Source of the DNA: an uncultured Eubacterium sp. | GTDB taxonomy: Bacteria; Bacillota_A; Clostridia; Lachnospirales; Lachnospiraceae | Direction: 5' to 3' | Length of the DNA stretch: 10,463 nucleotides | Assembly (NCBI GenBank): GCA_948468465.1 | Contig: CAOKJJ010000174.1 | Location: forward strand, 1-10,463 | Shown: positions 8,064-10,463 of the stretch, in pieces | How the letters are laid out: each line of letters begins with the position of its first letter | Position numbering within the stretch: position 1 is the stretch's first letter | The notes under the pieces: generated by a model | Databases searched by the model: none | The model's input: only the letters and a program-made list of their open reading frames with translations | Told to the model about the DNA's origin: nothing | Translations under genes and position numbers: made by a program

Positions 8064-9686
8064 TTACTCGTACTCCGCCTGGAATCTTAAGTCCGAGCAG
8101 CGAATCGTCTTTGTATTTCCATACGCATCATTGACATTTTCAAATACCACGGCCTCATTGTCTTCGATCCGGCTGATTTTTATGGTACGGATATGTTGAT
8201 TCCCTGCTGGCTCCTGCTCTTCCAAAAGCTGCAGCAGCATTTCATTGAGCTGGAATCCTCCGGAAACTTCCTGTATGAACTCGCTCCGTTCTTTTTTTAA
8301 TGCAGGAATGTCGATCTCGCGGCTTTTCATCAGCTCTACCATGACTTCCTTAAAAATCTCCGCGTTTGGAATAAACAGCGTCTTAAGCCTGGGTTCTTCA
8401 TAAAGCTCCTGTCTGCACTGATCCAATGTAAATGTTTCCCTCGCAAGCAGCCGCTCTAACAGATATCCAAGGCAGCCCCTGTATTTTGCAAGCTTTTCCA
8501 GGCGCAGCCGCTCCTGTTCTTTCTGCCACTGTTCTTCATCAAAATCGATCTGTTCCTCACTGTCTTCCTCTGTTCTTTTACGAATCATCTGCTGCGGCTC
8601 CAACGCTTTGTTCAAATGATAGAGCTTGTCCGGGTTCTGCAGAAACAACGGCCTTAAAAATATATCCAGGTTTGCAAGTCCTGCCGGATTCTCCAGAATC
8701 TGATCAAACAGCTCACTACGCAGTGAAAACCTCTGAATCAAAGACATCTGTGACAGCTCTTCCAGTTCCTTTGTATAAAGCGCTTTGAGATCCAGATGAT
8801 TGTTCAGTATTTTCTGATGCTCATCTATTGCACGGCTTAAATAGTCTTCTATCGTCCGCAGATGATTCAGATTCTCTTCTTCCTTTTCATCCAGCCGACG
8901 CACATTAATATGCGCTTCTTCCAGATCCGTTGCACGTGCTTTTACCATATCACGGTATTCCAGAAACTGTTTTCTTGTGTTTCGAATCGTATCCATATTT
9001 TCTTCCAGAATATTTTGATAATCCGCAACTGAATAATTCAGCGCGTTTCTGCGTATTCTGACCATTGCCTCCTGGATTTTCTGCAGCTGTATCCGCATCA
9101 GGTTAAATACGTTTTTGACCTCATCCACCGCTTTATCATAGTTTTGCTTTTCCAGGTGCATTTTAAATATCATCTCATGAATCGTCAGCTTCATATTATT
9201 CTCTATTTCAAGCGTGCCAAGCAGCAAATTGTAACCGTCGTCCGTCAGATAATACGACGTACGTTTCACCTCCGTGTCCAGATAAACAATCCGGTTCGCC
9301 ACATAACTGATATTCATCTTCTGATATTCCTGCTTTTCAAAATCATATCCTTCAAAATACATCGGCCGGCCGTCATTAGACAAAATCACATTGACAATAA
9401 AATCTCCCAGTTTCCGGCAGTCCTCATACGACATTGCCTTTTTAAACGCAGCCATATTCAGCGCATCTACATAAGCTCCGATATCATCCATCACGCAGTT
9501 TTCTTCTTTCAGCGACTGTTCCATTAAATACAGCATCACCGCGAAAACCATATTCATCTGTTCATCCATGCTTTGAAATCCATATTGCCGCCACGTCGTC
9601 TTCTGGCTGCTGTTTCCAAACAAAAGCGCATATAGTCCAACATTTTTCATCCGCTTTGGGAATTGTTTTAGAAATTCATACTGCAT
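8064..9686 (-). CDS. jetA: JetA/MukF-like kleisin subunit (DUF5716-type)
   Basis: A 540-residue soluble protein, first gene of the condensin cluster. The N-terminal part (about 1-180) is helical with a wing-like beta segment around RPMYFEGYDF (107-116) and RTSYYLTDDGYNLLLGT (142-158), consistent with a winged-helix dimerisation domain as in MukF. A long helical, coiled-coil-prone middle follows (about 180-310). Then come a segment rich in Leu and Phe (315-360), an acidic linker with EEDSEEQ and DFDEEQ (373-386), and a C-terminal domain (about 395-540) with helices and a final beta-like stretch. This order matches a kleisin, which bridges the two SMC heads and binds the MukE-like subunit. From memory it fits the DUF5716/JetA group of clostridia; this was not verified by search. 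GGAAAGG lies 7 nt before the ATG. Its product presumably assembles with JetB and JetC. Whether the complex acts in plasmid defence or chromosome upkeep cannot be told from this sequence, since JetD is not present. Confidence 0.77.
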   Translation of the reverse strand: MQYEFLKQFPKRMKNVGLYALLFGNSSQKTTWRQYGFQSMDEQMNMVFAVMLYLMEQSLKEENCVMDDIGAYVDALNMAAFKKAMSYEDCRKLGDFIVNVILSNDGRPMYFEGYDFEKQEYQKMNISYVANRIVYLDTEVKRTSYYLTDDGYNLLLGTLEIENNMKLTIHEMIFKMHLEKQNYDKAVDEVKNVFNLMRIQLQKIQEAMVRIRRNALNYSVADYQNILEENMDTIRNTRKQFLEYRDMVKARATDLEEAHINVRRLDEKEEENLNHLRTIEDYLSRAIDEHQKILNNHLDLKALYTKELEELSQMSLIQRFSLRSELFDQILENPAGLANLDIFLRPLFLQNPDKLYHLNKALEPQQMIRKRTEEDSEEQIDFDEEQWQKEQERLRLEKLAKYRGCLGYLLERLLARETFTLDQCRQELYEEPRLKTLFIPNAEIFKEVMVELMKSREIDIPALKKERSEFIQEVSGGFQLNEMLLQLLEEQEPAGNQHIRTIKISRIEDNEAVVFENVNDAYGNTKTIRCSDLRFQAEYE

Positions 9687-9693
9687 ATTGCTG

Positions 9694-9700
9694 CCTTTCC
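9694..9700 (-). promoter_or_regulatory. Ribosome binding site of jetA
   Basis: GGAAAGG on the minus strand lies 7 nt upstream of the ATG at 9686 and supports this start for the first gene of the cluster. No convincing minus-strand promoter was seen in 9701-9809; a TAAAAT hexamer (plus-strand 9787-9792) lacks a recognisable -35 partner. Confidence 0.6.
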
Positions 9701-9809
9701 ATCACTTGCTGCTTTCGTGTTTCCCTGTTACTTTTTCCTAACCTGGATGAACCAGAAAAGAAACACTTTTGACATTGTGTTGCGTTATTTTATTGGCTAT
9801 GCGGACGCC

Positions 9810-10049
9810 GGATGAGGGGCGGGGCCTGGATTTCGGCTCCTACTCCAGAATGTTAAGAATCCCTAAACATTCTGCATGGACGTAGTGGCTGCGTCCGGTC
9901 GCGTCGCGTAGTCCGCCCCTGGCTTACAGCCAGTGGCTAAAAGCGACGCTGGGCTGCGCCCCTGGTTTACCGAGCAGAATGTTAAGGGCTTCTAAACATT
10001 CTTCCAACGTCGCTGAAATCCAGGCCCCGCCCCTCATCCAGCTGGTTTT
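9810..10049. repeat. Structured intergenic repeat element, left copy
   Basis: This 240-bp stretch is closed by a perfect 25-nt GC-rich inverted repeat (9810-9834 with 10015-10039). Three further inner pairs are possible (9835-9837 with 10012-10014, one of them G-U), although 10012-10013 could instead pair with 9943-9944. Inside are several further complementary pairs: hairpin 9846-9854/9866-9874; hairpin 9878-9885/9889-9896 (8 bp, one G-U, 3-nt loop); 9919-9924/9928-9933; 9943-9948/10008-10013; and hairpin 9976-9983/9995-10002. The two AGAATGTT/AACATTCT hairpins share one design: 8 bp, one A-A mismatch, two more pairs, and a 5-nt loop of differing sequence. There is no reading frame of note. 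Positions 9894-10049 recur in inverted orientation at 10254-10411. It could be a miniature mobile or palindromic repeat, or a gene for a structured RNA; I do not recognise a named family. Confidence 0.8.
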
Positions 10050-10253
10050 GACTGGCTTTACAGAAATCATAGCGTTAAACTGTTGTATATTCCTATGATT
10101 TCACTGATCAGGTATACGATAACTGGCAAAAATACCATCCGACCTTTGCAAATTATTACAGATAGTATTTTTACGCAGTCATTTGAATCCTTTGTGAGAT
10201 TTAAAATCGCAGATTTTTTCACAAATGTTCACGATTTACATATAAGGCCCGAG
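10050..10253. other. AT-rich spacer between the two inverted copies
   Basis: This 204-nt spacer is markedly more AT-rich than the flanking elements. It contains a perfect 10-bp inverted repeat (10063-10072 with 10093-10102, 20-nt loop) and directly after it the palindrome CTGATCAG (10104-10111). A short plus-strand frame beginning with TTG at 10083 runs through it into the right repeat copy, but it lacks a ribosome binding site and is not called as a gene. No tRNA, terminator or clear promoter is seen. Confidence 0.5.
10063..10102. repeat. Perfect 10-bp hairpin in the spacer
   Basis: GAAATCATAG at 10063-10072 is the exact reverse complement of 10093-10102, with a 20-nt loop. No T-run follows in either direction, so a terminator is unlikely. 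It may be an operator or part of the folded repeat locus. Confidence 0.5.
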
Positions 10254-10463
10254 AAAACCAGCCGGGTGAGGGGAAAATGGCCTGGCTTGGGGCGACGTTG
10301 GAAGAATGCTTAGAAACTCTTGGCATTCTGCTCTGTAAATCAGGGGCGCAGCCCAGCGTCGCTTTTAGCCACTGGCTGTAAGCCAGGGGCGGACTACGCG
10401 ACGCGACCGGATGGGGCCATTATCGTTTATGCAGAATGCCTGTCGAGTAGACCTGCCCCTTGC
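10254..10463. repeat. Structured intergenic repeat element, right copy, inverted
   Basis: This is the reverse-oriented counterpart of the element at 9810-10049. Positions 10341-10411 are the exact reverse complement of 9894-9964 (71 nt), and 10292-10340 matches 9965-10013 with 7 differences in 49. Weaker similarity continues on both sides: to 10254, with a 2-nt length difference, and past 10411 to at least 10437 (the shared block cattctgcat in reverse complement). The internal hairpin 10303-10310/10322-10329 keeps the 8-bp, mismatch, 2-bp, 5-nt-loop design of the left copy. The second such hairpin has lost one arm: AGAATGCC at 10433-10440 has no partner nearby. The closing 25-nt inverted repeat of the left copy is not preserved as a perfect pair within the window. 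The element runs to or past the window edge. Confidence 0.75.

Noticed and set aside
9769..9800. Plus-strand promoter with TTGACA reading into the repeat element
   Set aside because: The -35 hexamer at 9769-9774 is perfect, but at 16-17 nt spacing only weak -10 candidates (such as TATTGG) are present. It is not strong enough to call, although it would be the natural place for a promoter of a plus-strand RNA.
10083..10313. Short plus-strand frame of 76 codons upstream of the condensin genes
   Set aside because: It begins with TTG without a ribosome binding site, and its last third lies inside the right repeat copy. The peptide resembles no family I know.
9810..10463. CRISPR array
   Set aside because: The repeats are two long inverted copies with internal hairpins, not short direct repeats with uniform spacers, and no cas gene is nearby.

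Overview
The window reads as a chromosomal segment of a low-to-mid GC Firmicute, most likely a gut clostridium of the Lachnospiraceae type. This rests on AGGAGG-like ribosome binding sites, a short PUA-less glutamate 5-kinase and the family make-up of the genes; the assignment is inference. Six genes are supported, and all lie on the minus strand, so the transcription order runs from high to low coordinates.

Layout in transcription order: (1) 9687-10463 carries no convincing gene. It holds two copies of a repeat-like element of about 240 bp in inverted orientation, with a 71-nt stretch that is identical between them and regularly built internal hairpins. (2) 9686-2730 is a three-gene cluster for a MukBEF/Wadjet-type condensin: a JetA/MukF-like kleisin subunit (540 aa), a JetB/MukE-like small subunit (239 aa) and a JetC/MukB-like SMC ATPase (1530 aa). 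(3) 2698-660 is proB-proA, the first two enzymes of proline synthesis from glutamate, starting 31 nt after the SMC gene. (4) 591-55 is a Uma2-family (DUF820) PD-(D/E)XK nuclease-like protein, 68 nt after proA.

Spacing is tight throughout: 25 nt between jetA and jetB, a 4-nt ATGA overlap for jetB/jetC, 31 nt between jetC and proB, and a 4-nt ATGA overlap for proB/proA. One polycistronic unit jetABC-proBA is therefore likely, perhaps continuing into the Uma2 gene past an imperfect hairpin.

The main puzzle is that the classical Wadjet nuclease JetD is absent. The place directly after jetC is occupied by proB. The cluster may be a JetD-less condensin with a chromosome-maintenance role, a decayed defence system, or a system whose nuclease lies elsewhere. 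The second point of interest is the inverted pair of structured elements upstream of jetA. Differences between its copies fall in loops and linkers or compensate each other within a stem, which suggests selection on a folded RNA or cruciform.
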